Positions 9,143 through 18,020 of a stretch of DNA of 64,000 nt are shown in pieces; within the stretch, counting starts at the first letter, position 1; each line of letters starts with the position of its first letter. Source of the stretch: Inhella inkyongensis. GTDB taxonomy: Bacteria; Pseudomonadota; Gammaproteobacteria; Burkholderiales; Burkholderiaceae_C. The stretch covers positions 930,001 through 994,000 of the forward strand of contig NZ_CP040709.1 of the NCBI RefSeq assembly GCF_005952805.1, given 5' to 3'. Both the position numbers and the translations under genes were made by a program. The notes beneath the pieces were generated by a model, which made no database searches, was not told the origin of the DNA, and saw only the letters and a list, made by a program, of their open reading frames with translations.

Positions 9143-10285
9143 ATGAGACTGCCCTTCCTTCTGGCTGCTATCGCCCTGTTGACGCTCCAAGCTTGTGGCG
9201 GCGGCGATGCAGACTCCCCCAAGTTCAAGACCCTGAGCGGCTCCTCGCCCCTGGTGATCGGTCATCGCGGCGCCAGCGGTGAACGGCCCGAACACACGCT
9301 GGAGGCCTACCAGCTGGCCATCGAACAAGGAACGGACTTCATCGAGCCCGACTTGGTGTTGAGCAAGGACGGTGTGCTGCTGGCCCGCCATGAACCGATG
9401 CTGGACTCGACCACCGATGTGGCCGCCAAGTTCCCGGCTTCGCGCCGCAGCACGCGGATGATGGACGGCGAGTCCATTACGGCCTTCTTTGCCAGCGACT
9501 TCACGCTGGCCGAGATCAAGACCTTGCGGGCATTGCAGTCCCGCGCCGGGCGCTCCAAGGCCTTTGATGGCCAGTTCAGCATCCCGACGTTAGACGAAGT
9601 GATCGCGCTGGCCAGGGCCCAAAGCACAAAGACCGGCCGCACGATCGGCATCTACCCCGAGATCAAGCACTCGACCTTTCACGCGGGTCTATTCGGCGCC
9701 AATGTCTTTGAGGACAAGTTGGTGGGCAGTCTGCATGCGGCCTACGGCAACAGTGCCAGCGCACCCGTCTTCATCCAGTCTTTCGAGGTCAGCAATCTGC
9801 AATATCTGGCCACTCGCACGCAGATCCGCCGCGTGCAGCTCATTGACGCGGACGACGTGAAGTCGGACGGCTCCATGGCCCTTGTGCCGCCCTACCGCCA
9901 GCCCTATGACTTTGTGGTCAAAGGCGATGCGCGCACCTTTGCCGACTTGCTCACGCCGGCGGGCCTGGACTTTGTAAAGACCTATGCGCAGGGCATCGGG
10001 CCGTGGAAGCCCTATCTGGTCAAGACCGTGGCCGATGGGGTGGAGCGCACCGGCGACACCACGCTGACGATCCAGGATCGCCGGGTGGACGGCAGCACCG
10101 GCGTCATTGAAGCTGCCCATGCCCGCGGCCTGCTGGTGCACACCTGGACCTTCCGCGACGACGCCAGCGGTTATGGCTTCAAGGACCCCAAGGCCGAGAT
10201 GGCCTATTACATGAGCCTGGGGATCGACGGGGTGTTCACCGACTTCCCGGCCACCGGCAGTGCGGCTCTCAAGACCTTGAACTAG
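9143..10285 (+). CDS. glpQ: Glycerophosphodiester phosphodiesterase, lipoprotein
   Basis: Hydrolyses glycerophosphodiesters to glycerol-3-phosphate and an alcohol. It is 380 aa, with a lipoprotein signal (LLAAIALLTLQACGGG, lipobox Cys about 17), so it is probably anchored in the envelope. The GDPD signature is complete: VIGHRGASGERPEHTLEAY, then FIEPDLVLSKDG and ARHEP, with a C-terminal region DGVFTDFP. The start was set at ATG 9143 because the lipoprotein signal begins there; the frame extends upstream without features. It stands alone and is divergent from the SRAP gene. Confidence 0.93.
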   Translation: MRLPFLLAAIALLTLQACGGGDADSPKFKTLSGSSPLVIGHRGASGERPEHTLEAYQLAIEQGTDFIEPDLVLSKDGVLLARHEPMLDSTTDVAAKFPASRRSTRMMDGESITAFFASDFTLAEIKTLRALQSRAGRSKAFDGQFSIPTLDEVIALARAQSTKTGRTIGIYPEIKHSTFHAGLFGANVFEDKLVGSLHAAYGNSASAPVFIQSFEVSNLQYLATRTQIRRVQLIDADDVKSDGSMALVPPYRQPYDFVVKGDARTFADLLTPAGLDFVKTYAQGIGPWKPYLVKTVADGVERTGDTTLTIQDRRVDGSTGVIEAAHARGLLVHTWTFRDDASGYGFKDPKAEMAYYMSLGIDGVFTDFPATGSAALKTLN

Positions 10286-10322
10286 GGGCTGCTTACGCTG
10301 AGCGCCGCAGTGCGCGGCGGCC

Positions 10323-11870
10323 TCAGAGCTGGAACACCCCCACCACCTCGTTCATGGCGCGGGCCTGCTGCTTGAGGCTCTCGGCCGCGGCGGCGGCCTG
10401 TTCCACCAGGGCGGCGTTCTGCTGGGTGCTGCGGTCCAGATCGGCCACCGCCTCGCTGACCTGTCCGATGCCCTGGGCCTGTTCGCGGCTGGCGTGGTCC
10501 ATCTCCTGGATCAGGCCGGCCACCCGGCCCACCTGGGCCACGATCTCGTCCATGGTGCGTCCGGCCTCGGCCACTTGGCGCGAGCCGGCGTCCACGCGTT
10601 CGACGCTGGCGCCAATCAAGCTCTTGATCTCGCGGGCGGCCTCGGCGCTGCGGCTGGCCAGCAGGCGCACTTCGCCGGCCACCACCGCAAAGCCGCGCCC
10701 CTGCTCGCCGGCCCGTGCGGCCTCGACGGCGGCATTCAGCGCCAGGATATTGGTCTGGAAGGCAATGCCATCGATGGTGCCGATGATGTCGGCGATGCGC
10801 TTGGAACTGCGGCTGATTTCGTCCATGGTGCTGACCACCTGGCCCACCGCCGCGCCGCCACGCTGGGCCACCTGGCTGGCCTGGCTGGCCAGCTCGGTGG
10901 CGTTGCGGGCGGTGTCGGCGTTGTGGCGCACGGTGGCGCTCATCTGCTCCATCGAGGCCGCGGTCTCCTCCAAATTGGCGGCCTGCTGCTCGGTGCGGTT
11001 CGACAGATCGGCATTGCCGGTGGCGATCTCGGCCGAGCCCGTGGCGATGGAGTCCGCGCTTTCGCGCACCTGGCTCACCACGGCGCTCAGGCGTTCGTTC
11101 ATCTCGCCCAGCGCGCCCAGCAGCTGAGCGATCTCGTCATGGCCCTGTACCTCGATGCGGGTGCGCAGATCGCCGGCCGCCACCGCTCGGGCCAGGCCCA
11201 GCGCCGTGCGGGTGGGCTCAGTGATGGAGCGCGTGATACGCCAGGCCAGGGCGGCGCCGCACAGCAGGGCCAACAGGGTGAGCCCCAGGATCAAGGCGCG
11301 GCTCTTGCCTTCGGCCGCTGCGGCGGCGGCGTACTCCTGTTCCACCAACTTGGTTTGCAGCGCCACCAGGCTGCCCAGGTGCTGGCCCACGACGGGGCCG
11401 AACTCGGCCACCTTGCCCAGGAAGGCGTTCTGTACGCCGTTGTAGTCGGTCTCCTGCAGTGCTTTGCGGGCCTCGGCCAGGCCCTCGCGTACGTAGGCGC
11501 TGCGGGCCGCCACCAGTTGATCGACCAGGGCCTTTTCCTCCGCGCTTAGCGGGCTGGCCAGATAGGTGCTCAGCAGCTTGTCGGCGCTGGCCTCGTTGTC
11601 TGCCAGCTCCTTCAGTGCGCGGGCATTGGCCGACTCATTGCGCAGCAGCAGGGCCTCGGCCAGCAGGAAGCGGTCGCGGATCGCCATCGCGTTGATCCGC
11701 CCCAGTTGCTCCAAGGGCACCGTGCGCTGCTGGTACACGGCCTTGAGCCGGGCATTGCTGTGGTCCAGCTCGATCAGGCCCACAGCGGCCACCACCCCCA
11801 GCAAGGCCAGCAGGGTGACGAAGGCGGCGGCCAGTCGCTGTCCAACTCGCAGGTGCATCAGGGCAGTCAT
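10323..11870 (-). CDS. Methyl-accepting chemotaxis protein
   Basis: A 515-aa transmembrane chemoreceptor. TM1 is at about residues 12-32, a four-helix-bundle ligand domain covers about 35-185, TM2 is LILGLTLLALLCGAALAW, then HAMP at about 210-265 and a signalling domain to the end. The highly conserved hairpin tip (IIGTIDGIAFQTNILALNAA, then VEAARAGEQGRGFAVVAGEV) should bind CheA/CheW. There is no C-terminal CheR-binding pentapeptide (it ends VVGVFQL). A GGAG sits 9 nt before the ATG at 11870. No chemotaxis core genes are adjacent; a short CheZ occurs near 57 kb. Confidence 0.95.
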   Translation of the reverse strand: MTALMHLRVGQRLAAAFVTLLALLGVVAAVGLIELDHSNARLKAVYQQRTVPLEQLGRINAMAIRDRFLLAEALLLRNESANARALKELADNEASADKLLSTYLASPLSAEEKALVDQLVAARSAYVREGLAEARKALQETDYNGVQNAFLGKVAEFGPVVGQHLGSLVALQTKLVEQEYAAAAAAEGKSRALILGLTLLALLCGAALAWRITRSITEPTRTALGLARAVAAGDLRTRIEVQGHDEIAQLLGALGEMNERLSAVVSQVRESADSIATGSAEIATGNADLSNRTEQQAANLEETAASMEQMSATVRHNADTARNATELASQASQVAQRGGAAVGQVVSTMDEISRSSKRIADIIGTIDGIAFQTNILALNAAVEAARAGEQGRGFAVVAGEVRLLASRSAEAAREIKSLIGASVERVDAGSRQVAEAGRTMDEIVAQVGRVAGLIQEMDHASREQAQGIGQVSEAVADLDRSTQQNAALVEQAAAAAESLKQQARAMNEVVGVFQL

Positions 11871-12035
11871 CGTCTGGGTCTCCGTGGTTCCGATGATTCT
11901 GCGCTACCGCCTTCAGGCAACAGTTCCAAGCCGTACCCGTCGCCGGATCTTCGGTTCGGATCGGGTGGCGGTCCGGCCTGCGCGTCATTGGCCTGTTATT
12001 CGGCAGACTGGGCAACTCGGGCCTAAGCTTGGCCC

Positions 12036-12491
12036 ATGCGCGCCGAGATCAACCCTTTCCAGTCCGCGCGCTTTCCGGCGCACGGCGAGGTGCAGATCGA
12101 CTGGGTGGGCCGCATGCTGTGCATCCGGGCGCGTGGCCCCTTCAATGCCGAGTTCATGCTGCGAGCCACCCAGGCCCTGGCCAGTATCCGCACCGGCCGT
12201 CCTGCCGATGGCCTCTACCTGGAGTGGGTGCATTGGATGGACAGCATGCTCATGCCCCCCGAGGCCTGGGATCGCCTGGCGTTGTCGGTGCAGCGCTTTG
12301 TGGACGCCGATCTGCACGGCCGCCTCAATCTCGTGATTGCGGCTCCGGATGTGGAGGCCCGCTGGCTGATGCTGCCGCGCCTGCAGGCGCTCTGGGGGCA
12401 GAGCCGGCCGGTGGAGGTGTTTGACGATCTGGAGAGCGCGCAGCGGCGCGCCGAAGCGGTCTTGGCAGCTTGGCCGCCGCTGCCGGCCTGA
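12036..12491 (+). CDS. Hypothetical protein, possibly STAS/SpoIIAA-like
   Basis: A 151-aa soluble protein with no signal peptide. The alternation of short strands and helices (QIDWVGRMLCIRARGPFNAEF, then LNLVIAAPDVEARWLMLP) recalls the SpoIIAA/STAS-like fold, but no diagnostic motif is visible and the function is unknown. It is transcribed divergently from the chemoreceptor with a 165-bp spacer. High Trp and Met content (VHWMDSMLMPPEAWD) is notable. Coding is supported by strong third-position GC bias. Confidence 0.6.
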   Translation: MRAEINPFQSARFPAHGEVQIDWVGRMLCIRARGPFNAEFMLRATQALASIRTGRPADGLYLEWVHWMDSMLMPPEAWDRLALSVQRFVDADLHGRLNLVIAAPDVEARWLMLPRLQALWGQSRPVEVFDDLESAQRRAEAVLAAWPPLPA

Positions 12492-12532
12492 GTGAACCCC
12501 GTAGCGCTGGCCATCGCCTTTTCCGATCCCCC

Positions 12533-12546
12533 TGATTAATTAATCA
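12533..12546. promoter_or_regulatory. 14-bp AT-rich palindrome upstream of ahpC
   Basis: TGATTAATTAATCA is a perfect 14-bp palindrome about 68 bp before the ahpC start, in a very GC-rich background. Its position suits an activator or operator site for the ahpC promoter. It does not match the four-ATAG spacing expected for OxyR, so the cognate regulator is unknown. Confidence 0.4.
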
Positions 12547-12613
12547 AAACTAACGGCCGCGCGCCGCCGATACAGTTCACCCCATTCCTTCCCACCCTCT
12601 CACGGAGATAAGC

Positions 12614-13177
12614 ATGTCCCTGATCAACACCACCGTCGCCCCGTTCAAGGCCGAGGCCTTCCACAACGGTCAGTTCATCGCGCTGAGCGAAGAAAGCCTG
12701 AAGGGCAAGTGGTCCGTGCTGGTCTTCATGCCGGCCGCCTTCACCTTCAACTGCCCCACTGAAGTGGAAGACGCCGCCGAGCAGTACGCCGAGTTCCAGA
12801 AGCTGGGCGCCGAGATCTACATCGTCACCACCGACACCCATTTCGCCCACAAGGTCTGGCACGAGACCAGCCCGGCCGTGGGCAAGGCCAAGTTCCCGCT
12901 GGTGGGCGACCCCACCCACGCGCTGACCCGCGCCTTTGGTGTGCACATCGAGGAAGAAGGCCTGGCCCTGCGCGGCACCTTCGTGATCAACCCCGAAGGC
13001 CAGATCAAGACCGCCGAGGTGCATGACAACGCCATCGCCCGCGACATGAAGGAGACCCTGCGCAAGCTCAAGGCCGCGCAGTTCGTCGCCAACAACCCTG
13101 GCCAAGTCTGCCCGGCCAAGTGGAACACCGGCGCCGCCACCATCACCCCGTCGCTGGACCTCGTGGGCAAGATCTAA
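12614..13177 (+). CDS. ahpC: Alkyl hydroperoxide reductase subunit C (2-Cys peroxiredoxin)
   Basis: Reduces hydrogen peroxide, organic peroxides and peroxynitrite in the cytoplasm. It is 187 aa, the normal AhpC length. The peroxidatic Cys is in FTFNCPTEVED (the canonical FVCPTE region, with Asn before Cys) and the resolving Cys in QVCPAKWNTG near the C-terminus, so it is a typical AhpC1-class dimeric 2-Cys enzyme. GGAGA lies 5 nt before the ATG. The partner reductase ahpF follows after 148 bp containing two hairpins. Confidence 0.98.
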   Translation: MSLINTTVAPFKAEAFHNGQFIALSEESLKGKWSVLVFMPAAFTFNCPTEVEDAAEQYAEFQKLGAEIYIVTTDTHFAHKVWHETSPAVGKAKFPLVGDPTHALTRAFGVHIEEEGLALRGTFVINPEGQIKTAEVHDNAIARDMKETLRKLKAAQFVANNPGQVCPAKWNTGAATITPSLDLVGKI

Positions 13178-13204
13178 GTCCACCACCCGCTGATGAAGCG
13201 ATTG

Positions 13205-13230
13205 GCTGCAGGCCCGGGAGGGCTTGCAGC
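13205..13230 (+). other. Hairpin 1 between ahpC and ahpF
   Basis: An 11-bp stem (13205-13215 with 13220-13230, one G:U pair) closed by a GGGA loop, 27 nt after the ahpC stop. No T-run follows. It may protect the 3' end of ahpC mRNA or, with the next hairpin, lower ahpF expression. Confidence 0.6.
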
Positions 13231-13251
13231 TCCCCCAGAGCCGCGCAAGCG

Positions 13252-13289
13252 ACTCTGAAAGGGCCCCAACCCAGGGGTCCTTTCAGAGT
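13252..13289 (+). terminator. Hairpin 2 between ahpC and ahpF, attenuator or terminator-like
   Basis: A 16-bp stem (13252-13267 with 13274-13289) with one G:U pair and a 6-nt AACCCA loop. It is very stable but has no U-tract after it, so it is not a classical intrinsic terminator. It lies 36 nt upstream of ahpF and could give partial termination or RNA processing, setting a high AhpC:AhpF ratio. Confidence 0.55.
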
Positions 13290-13325
13290 GGCTGGTTTCG
13301 CCACACCTGAACGAGGAGCCCGAGC

Positions 13326-14885
13326 ATGTTGGATAGCGCCCTGAAGACCCAACTCCAGTCCTATCTGGAGCGCGTCAAAGAACCTTTCGAGATCGTCGCC
13401 TCGCTCGACGAGTCGGACAGCTCGCAGCAATTGCTCGCCCTGTTGCAGGACATCGCCGCGATGTCGGCCCACATCCGCCTGCGCACTGACGGCCAGGACG
13501 CCCGCCGCCCCTCCTTCAGCCTGCAGCGCGTGGGATCGGCGATGGACCTGCGCTTCGCCGCCATCCCGCTCGGCCATGAATTCACCTCGCTGGTGCTGGC
13601 CCTGCTGTGGGTGGGCGGCCATCCGCCCAAGGTGGCGCCGGAACTGATTGAACAGGTGCAGGCCTTGGGCGGTGACTACCGCTTCGAAGTCTTCATGTCG
13701 CTGAGCTGCCACAACTGCCCGGACGTGGTGCAGGCCCTCAGTCTGATGGCGGTGCTGAACCCGCGCGTGCAGACGGTGGTCATCGACGGCGGCCTGTTCC
13801 AGGGCGAGGTGGAGCGCCGCGAGATCATGGCCGTGCCCATGGTCTTCCTCAACGGCCAGGTGTTTGGCTCGGGGCGCATGTCACTGGAAGAGATCGTCGC
13901 CAAGCTGGACACCGGCGCGGCCGAGCGCGAAGCCGCCAAGCTCAGCGCTCAGGCGCCTTACGACATGCTGATCGTCGGTGGCGGCCCCGCAGGCGCGGCG
14001 GCTGCGGTGTACGCCGCGCGCAAGGGCATCCGCACCGGCGTGGCGGCCGAGCGTTTCGGCGGCCAGGTCAACGACACCCTGGCCATCGAAAACTACATCT
14101 CCATCACAGAGACCGACGGTCCCAAGTTCGCTGCGGCGCTGGAGGCCCACGTCAAGGCCTATGACGTGGACATCATGAATCTGCAGCGTGCCGAGAGCCT
14201 GACCCCTTCGCCTAAGCCCGGCGGGCTGATCGAAGTGAAGCTGGCCAATGGCGCCACGCTCAAGAGCAAGACCGTCATCCTCTCCACCGGCGCGCGCTGG
14301 CGCAATGTGAACGTGCCCGGCGAGCAGGAGTACAAGAACAAGGGCGTGGCCTATTGCCCGCATTGCGACGGCCCGCTCTTCAAGGGCAAGCGCGTGGCGG
14401 TGATCGGCGGCGGTAACTCGGGCGTCGAGGCGGCCATCGATCTGGCCGGCATCGTGGCCGAAGTGACCTTGCTGGAGTTTGCGGAGCAGCTGCGCGCTGA
14501 CGCCGTGCTCGTCAACAAGCTCAAGAGCCTGCCCAATGTCCGCATCCTGACGAATGTGCAGACCACCGAGTTCACCGGGGCCGAGGGGCGCCTGAACGGT
14601 CTGAGCTATCTGGAGCGCGCCAGCGGGCAGGCCCAGCACATCGCCCTGGAAGGCGTGTTTGTGCAGATCGGCCTGGTGCCCAACACCGAGTGGCTGAGGG
14701 GCACGGTGGAATTGAGCCGCCATGGCGAGATCGTGGTGGACGCCAAGGGCGCCACCTCAGTGCCCGGCGTGTTTGCGGCCGGCGACTGCACGACGGTGCC
14801 CTTCAAGCAGATCGTCATCGCCGCCGGAGATGGCGCCAAGGCCGCGCTGGGGGCCTTTGACCACCTGATGCGGCAGCCGGCCTGA
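13326..14885 (+). CDS. ahpF: Alkyl hydroperoxide reductase subunit F
   Basis: FAD-dependent NAD(P)H disulfide reductase that recycles AhpC. It is 519 aa, the standard AhpF length. The N-terminal tandem thioredoxin-fold domain carries the redox pair in SCHNCPDVV (about 128-131), and the C-terminal thioredoxin-reductase-like module has the FAD motif [16 protein letters not shown], the active-site AYCPHCDGP and the NAD(P)H motif [11 protein letters not shown]. The AGGAG at 13313-13317 precedes the ATG. It pairs with ahpC upstream but is separated by two hairpins. Confidence 0.98.
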   Translation: MLDSALKTQLQSYLERVKEPFEIVASLDESDSSQQLLALLQDIAAMSAHIRLRTDGQDARRPSFSLQRVGSAMDLRFAAIPLGHEFTSLVLALLWVGGHPPKVAPELIEQVQALGGDYRFEVFMSLSCHNCPDVVQALSLMAVLNPRVQTVVIDGGLFQGEVERREIMAVPMVFLNGQVFGSGRMSLEEIVAKLDTGAAEREAAKLSAQAPYDMLIVGGGPAGAAAAVYAARKGIRTGVAAERFGGQVNDTLAIENYISITETDGPKFAAALEAHVKAYDVDIMNLQRAESLTPSPKPGGLIEVKLANGATLKSKTVILSTGARWRNVNVPGEQEYKNKGVAYCPHCDGPLFKGKRVAVIGGGNSGVEAAIDLAGIVAEVTLLEFAEQLRADAVLVNKLKSLPNVRILTNVQTTEFTGAEGRLNGLSYLERASGQAQHIALEGVFVQIGLVPNTEWLRGTVELSRHGEIVVDAKGATSVPGVFAAGDCTTVPFKQIVIAAGDGAKAALGAFDHLMRQPA

Positions 14886-14909
14886 AGCGGCCTGACTGAA
14901 GCCGTTCGG

Positions 14910-15347
14910 CTACCGCAGCCGACGGCGATCCGCCTGAACCCAGGCGGTGGCCAGCAGTCCGACGATCAGCAGCACGGAGTACTCGGCACCGTTGCGCCCG
15001 GCGCCCACCACGAACCAGCCAAAGGGGGCGTGCACCAGCGCGATGCCGGTGGCGTACACCGCGCTGAACAGCAGGCACAGTGGTGCCACGGCCCAGCGGC
15101 CCCAGGCCAGCAGGGGCGCTCCGATGAGCTCCAACGCGGTGATACCCACCGCCAGGCTCAGTCCCACGGGCTGGCGCAGGCTGCCCAGCGCCTCAGAAAA
15201 GGGCAGCCCCGGACCTGCCAGCCATTCGCCAAAGAGCAGGTAGCCGCCGCTCAGTGCTCGGTGGGCGCCGTGGATGAAGATCAGCAGCGCGAGGCACAGG
15301 CGCAGGGCCAGCAGGGCTTGGCGGGCGCGGAGGTCCGAATTCGGCAT
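14910..15347 (-). CDS. DoxX-family membrane protein
   Basis: A 145-aa protein with four predicted membrane helices (LALRLCLALLIFIHGAHRAL; LSLAVGITALELIGAPLLAW; VAPLCLLFSAVYATGIALVH; AEYSVLLIVGLLATAWV). The arrangement and the late N-G-x-E-Y element are characteristic of DoxX-like proteins, whose biochemical role is uncertain. It lies 60 nt downstream of the AraC-type regulator on the same strand, so it may be co-transcribed with it. It is convergent with ahpF. Confidence 0.8.
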   Translation of the reverse strand: MPNSDLRARQALLALRLCLALLIFIHGAHRALSGGYLLFGEWLAGPGLPFSEALGSLRQPVGLSLAVGITALELIGAPLLAWGRWAVAPLCLLFSAVYATGIALVHAPFGWFVVGAGRNGAEYSVLLIVGLLATAWVQADRRRLR

Positions 15348-15407
15348 TGGGGGGTCTCTACAGGGCGAAGCGCGCAGCCTATGCGAGCTGCTGCGACATG
15401 GCGTCGG

Positions 15408-16235
15408 TCACGGTCCGGGTCGGGCCGCGACTGGCAGGCCCGGGTCTGGGCTGTGCAGGGCCGATGGCGATCGGCCGAACTCCGCCTTGAATGCGCTGCC
15501 GAAGTGGCTGTGCGACGAGAAGCCCAGTTCCAGCGCCAGCGCAGTGAGTTGACCGCGCATCTCCGGCAGCCGGAACAGCGCCTCGCGCAGTCGCAACCGA
15601 TTCAGTTGGCGATGCAGGCTGTGGCCGGTGACGCTGCGGTACACCCGGCAGGCGTGAAAGGGCGACGCGCCGCAGTCGCGGGCCAGCTGCTCCAGGCTCA
15701 GGGCCTGCGTGAAGCCCTCAGCCAGGCGCTCATCCAAGGCAACGGCCAAGCGTTCCCAGGCGGGGCTGATGCGGCCTTGGCCGTGCTGGTGGGCCGGCTC
15801 CCCGGCCTGCTCGCGCGCATCCGCCAGCACGCTCTCCACCAGCATCAGCATCAGTTCGTCTCGATCCAGCGACGCCGCCTCGGCCTGCCGCAGTTGCCAG
15901 TGCAAGAGCGCGCTGCGGGTCGAGCTGTGCACCGCCATGCTCTGGAAGTCGAAGGCCAACTCGTCCAGCAACTCGGGCGGCAGGCTCAGGCAAGTGGCGC
16001 GGCGCGGTCGGTCCGTGGGGGAGGCCAGGGCATAGCCCTCATGAGCGGCATGCAGCAAGGCGCGGCCGGGGCTGGCCACCACCTGACGGCCAGACAGGCG
16101 GCGCAAATCCATGCCCCGGGTGGGCAACTCGATGAAGGCCTGCGGGCTCTCCTCGTCCAGCCAGCCGCTGCGCCGGCCGCTGCAATGCCATTCGCTGACC
16201 TGGGGCAGGGCGGTTGCGGCGCTTTGGGCGGGCAT
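15408..16235 (-). CDS. AraC-family transcriptional regulator
   Basis: A 275-aa regulator with an N-terminal AraC-binding-like domain and a C-terminal pair of helix-turn-helix motifs at about 175-265 (LSLEQLARDCGASPFHACRVYRS and LTALALELGFSSHSHFGSAFK). It ends with the usual F-x-x-x-F-G-x-S-P signature. It probably binds DNA as an activator. Its ligand is unknown; the likely target is the DoxX gene directly downstream or the divergent exported-protein gene at 16304. Confidence 0.88.
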   Translation of the reverse strand: MPAQSAATALPQVSEWHCSGRRSGWLDEESPQAFIELPTRGMDLRRLSGRQVVASPGRALLHAAHEGYALASPTDRPRRATCLSLPPELLDELAFDFQSMAVHSSTRSALLHWQLRQAEAASLDRDELMLMLVESVLADAREQAGEPAHQHGQGRISPAWERLAVALDERLAEGFTQALSLEQLARDCGASPFHACRVYRSVTGHSLHRQLNRLRLREALFRLPEMRGQLTALALELGFSSHSHFGSAFKAEFGRSPSALHSPDPGLPVAARPGP

Positions 16236-16303
16236 GGTGGATTCAGTGGCGGACGAGCAGGAATTTGATAGCGCGCTGGCCGCGCGGCGCGAAGAATAGG
16301 TGC

Positions 16304-16921
16304 ATGCCGATCACCTCCTCCCCCCTTTTCTCCTCGTCCTCAACCCGGCTTGCCGTGCGCCGATTGGGTCATGCCTTGGCCCTCAGCGGGCTGCTGGCAC
16401 TGAGCCCAGTCACGCAAGCCGCGACGACCCCCGACTCGTCCAACGTGCCCATCCCGCAGCTTGCGCCGCGCCCCGAGGACGTGGCCAGCATCGACGGCTT
16501 GATGCGCGCCTTCTACGCCGTGGTCAATGTGCGCCCCGATCAGCCGCGCCAGTGGGGGCGCGACCGCACGCTTTACAGTCCCTGGGTGCGCTTTGTGGCC
16601 ACCTCGATCGGGGCCGATGGCCAGCCGCGGGCACGGGTCTGGACGCACCAGGAATTTGTGAACGCGACCGAGCCTCTGGTGCAACAGGGCTTTGCCGAGC
16701 GTGAGATCCACCGGCGCACCCGGGTCTATGGCGCCATCGCGCATGTGGACTCGACCTATGAGACCGAACTGGTCGGCCCTGAGGGGCTGCTGCGCTCGCG
16801 CGGCGTCAACAGCATCGAGATGCTGTTCGACGGCCAGCGCTGGTGGATCACCCACGTGATGTGGATGAGCGAGTCGCCGCAGGCGCCCATTCCTGCAGAG
16901 CTGCTGCCGGCGAGGCCGTGA
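16304..16921 (+). CDS. Exported NTF2-like/SnoaL-like hypothetical protein
   Basis: About 205 aa. The N-terminus has a basic region and a hydrophobic signal (LGHALALSGLLALSPVTQAA), so the mature protein should be periplasmic. The body (DVASIDGLMRAFYAVVN, VWTHQEFVNATEPLVQ, FDGQRWWITHVMWMSE) has the layout of an NTF2-like cone fold, as in SnoaL-like proteins. No catalytic residues can be named. ATG 16304 is used because the signal peptide follows it directly; the upstream extension lacks features. Confidence 0.7.
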   Translation: MPITSSPLFSSSSTRLAVRRLGHALALSGLLALSPVTQAATTPDSSNVPIPQLAPRPEDVASIDGLMRAFYAVVNVRPDQPRQWGRDRTLYSPWVRFVATSIGADGQPRARVWTHQEFVNATEPLVQQGFAEREIHRRTRVYGAIAHVDSTYETELVGPEGLLRSRGVNSIEMLFDGQRWWITHVMWMSESPQAPIPAELLPARP

Positions 16922-16946
16922 GCGCCCCGGCGTGCGGCGCTTGCTC

Positions 16947-17396
16947 TCAGGGGCGCGAAGCCAGGGCCGGCTGCAGCACAGCCGCTACCGAAGTCATCAC
17001 GGAGTCTTCGGCCCTGGCGATCAGGCTGTTTCGCATGGCCTGCACGATCGCCCTCAGCGCAAGCTGTCGCTCGGCCGGCCCAGCGAGCGGCGGCAGATTG
17101 AGATAGGCCGCCAGCGCGTGAATCACGGCGGATTCACCGTACAGCGCCAGGCGCACCAGGATTTGTCGCAGCCTTGGGGACTCGGAAGCGAGGGCGCTCA
17201 AGTCAGGCAGAACGGCGTGTTCTGCCAGGAAGACCAGCAACTCTTCATAGGCCTTGGCGCGCTCCACGGTCTTGACGCTCTTTTTCTCGTTGCGTCGATC
17301 CAGGAAGGTCTTGAGCAGGGCGGCGGTGAGGCCCGACGCGAGCAAGCTCGAGAGCACTGAGGTGATCAGTGTTTGATGCGTTGCGAAATCAGCCAT
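16947..17396 (-). CDS. Small membrane-anchored hypothetical protein
   Basis: A 149-aa protein with one N-terminal membrane helix (LITSVLSSLLASGLTAALLKTFLD) followed by a basic stretch and a helical cytoplasmic region. The start at 17396 was chosen at MADFATHQ; the longer frame upstream covers the divergent promoter region. No domain is recognised. It is divergent from the iorA-type gene, with a 154-bp spacer, and has no obvious partner. Confidence 0.65.
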   Translation of the reverse strand: MADFATHQTLITSVLSSLLASGLTAALLKTFLDRRNEKKSVKTVERAKAYEELLVFLAEHAVLPDLSALASESPRLRQILVRLALYGESAVIHALAAYLNLPPLAGPAERQLALRAIVQAMRNSLIARAEDSVMTSVAAVLQPALASRP

Positions 17397-17550
17397 GGGT
17401 TTGTTTGTGGATGAGGGGATTGCGGGCCGAGCAGCGACGTCTGACTGTAGTGGGACACCCAAGGGGGGCGGCGGGCGGCGTCGGCCCTGATGCGCGCTGG
17501 CTGAAAACGGCGTAGAACCGCGCCTTTCCACCGCCTCTCGGAAGCCGACC

Positions 17551-18009
17551 ATGACCTCCCTGACCCTGAACGGCAAGGCGCAGCGTTGCGAAGCCGACCC
17601 TGCCACCCCCTTGCTCTGGGTGCTGCGCGATGAGCTGGGCCTGACCGGCACCAAGTTCGGCTGTGGCATCGCGCAGTGCGGTGCCTGCACGGTGCACTAC
17701 AACGGCCAGGCCACGCGCAGCTGTGTGCTGCCGCTGTCCGCCGCTGCCGGGGCCCAGGTGCAGACCATCGAAGGGGTAGGCACCGATCCCATCGGGCGGC
17801 TGGTGCAGCAGGCCTGGGTGGAACTCGATGTCGCCCAGTGCGGGTATTGCCAGAGCGGCCAGGTGATGGCCGCCGTGGCCCTGCTGAAGCAAACCCCTCG
17901 CCCCACCGACGCCCAGATTGATGCGGCCATGAGCGGCAATCTGTGCCGTTGCGGCGCCTATGTGCGCATCCGCGCCGCCATCCACGCCGCTGCGGCCCAT
18001 TTGAGCTGA
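17551..18009 (+). CDS. (2Fe-2S) subunit of molybdenum hydroxylase (IorA-type)
   Basis: The 152-aa electron-transfer subunit of a xanthine-oxidase-family enzyme. The plant-type 2Fe-2S cluster ligands are in CGIAQCGACTVHYNG plus SC further on, and the second cluster ligands in CGYCQSGQV and NLCRCGAYV. Such small subunits pair with a large molybdopterin subunit without an FAD subunit, as in isoquinoline 1-oxidoreductase and membrane-linked aldehyde dehydrogenases. The large subunit follows 11 nt downstream. The electron acceptor and substrate are unknown. Confidence 0.92.
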   Translation: MTSLTLNGKAQRCEADPATPLLWVLRDELGLTGTKFGCGIAQCGACTVHYNGQATRSCVLPLSAAAGAQVQTIEGVGTDPIGRLVQQAWVELDVAQCGYCQSGQVMAAVALLKQTPRPTDAQIDAAMSGNLCRCGAYVRIRAAIHAAAAHLS

Positions 18010-18020
18010 GGGAGCCCGCC

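Noticed and set aside
10298..10325. Hairpin between the phosphodiesterase and chemoreceptor genes
   Set aside because: CTGAG/CTCAG and CCGC/GCGG arms can pair, but with bulges and no T-run, so I do not call it a terminator.
12614..13177. OxyR four-ATAG site upstream of ahpC
   Set aside because: Spacing and sequence do not fit; only a 14-bp palindrome is present.
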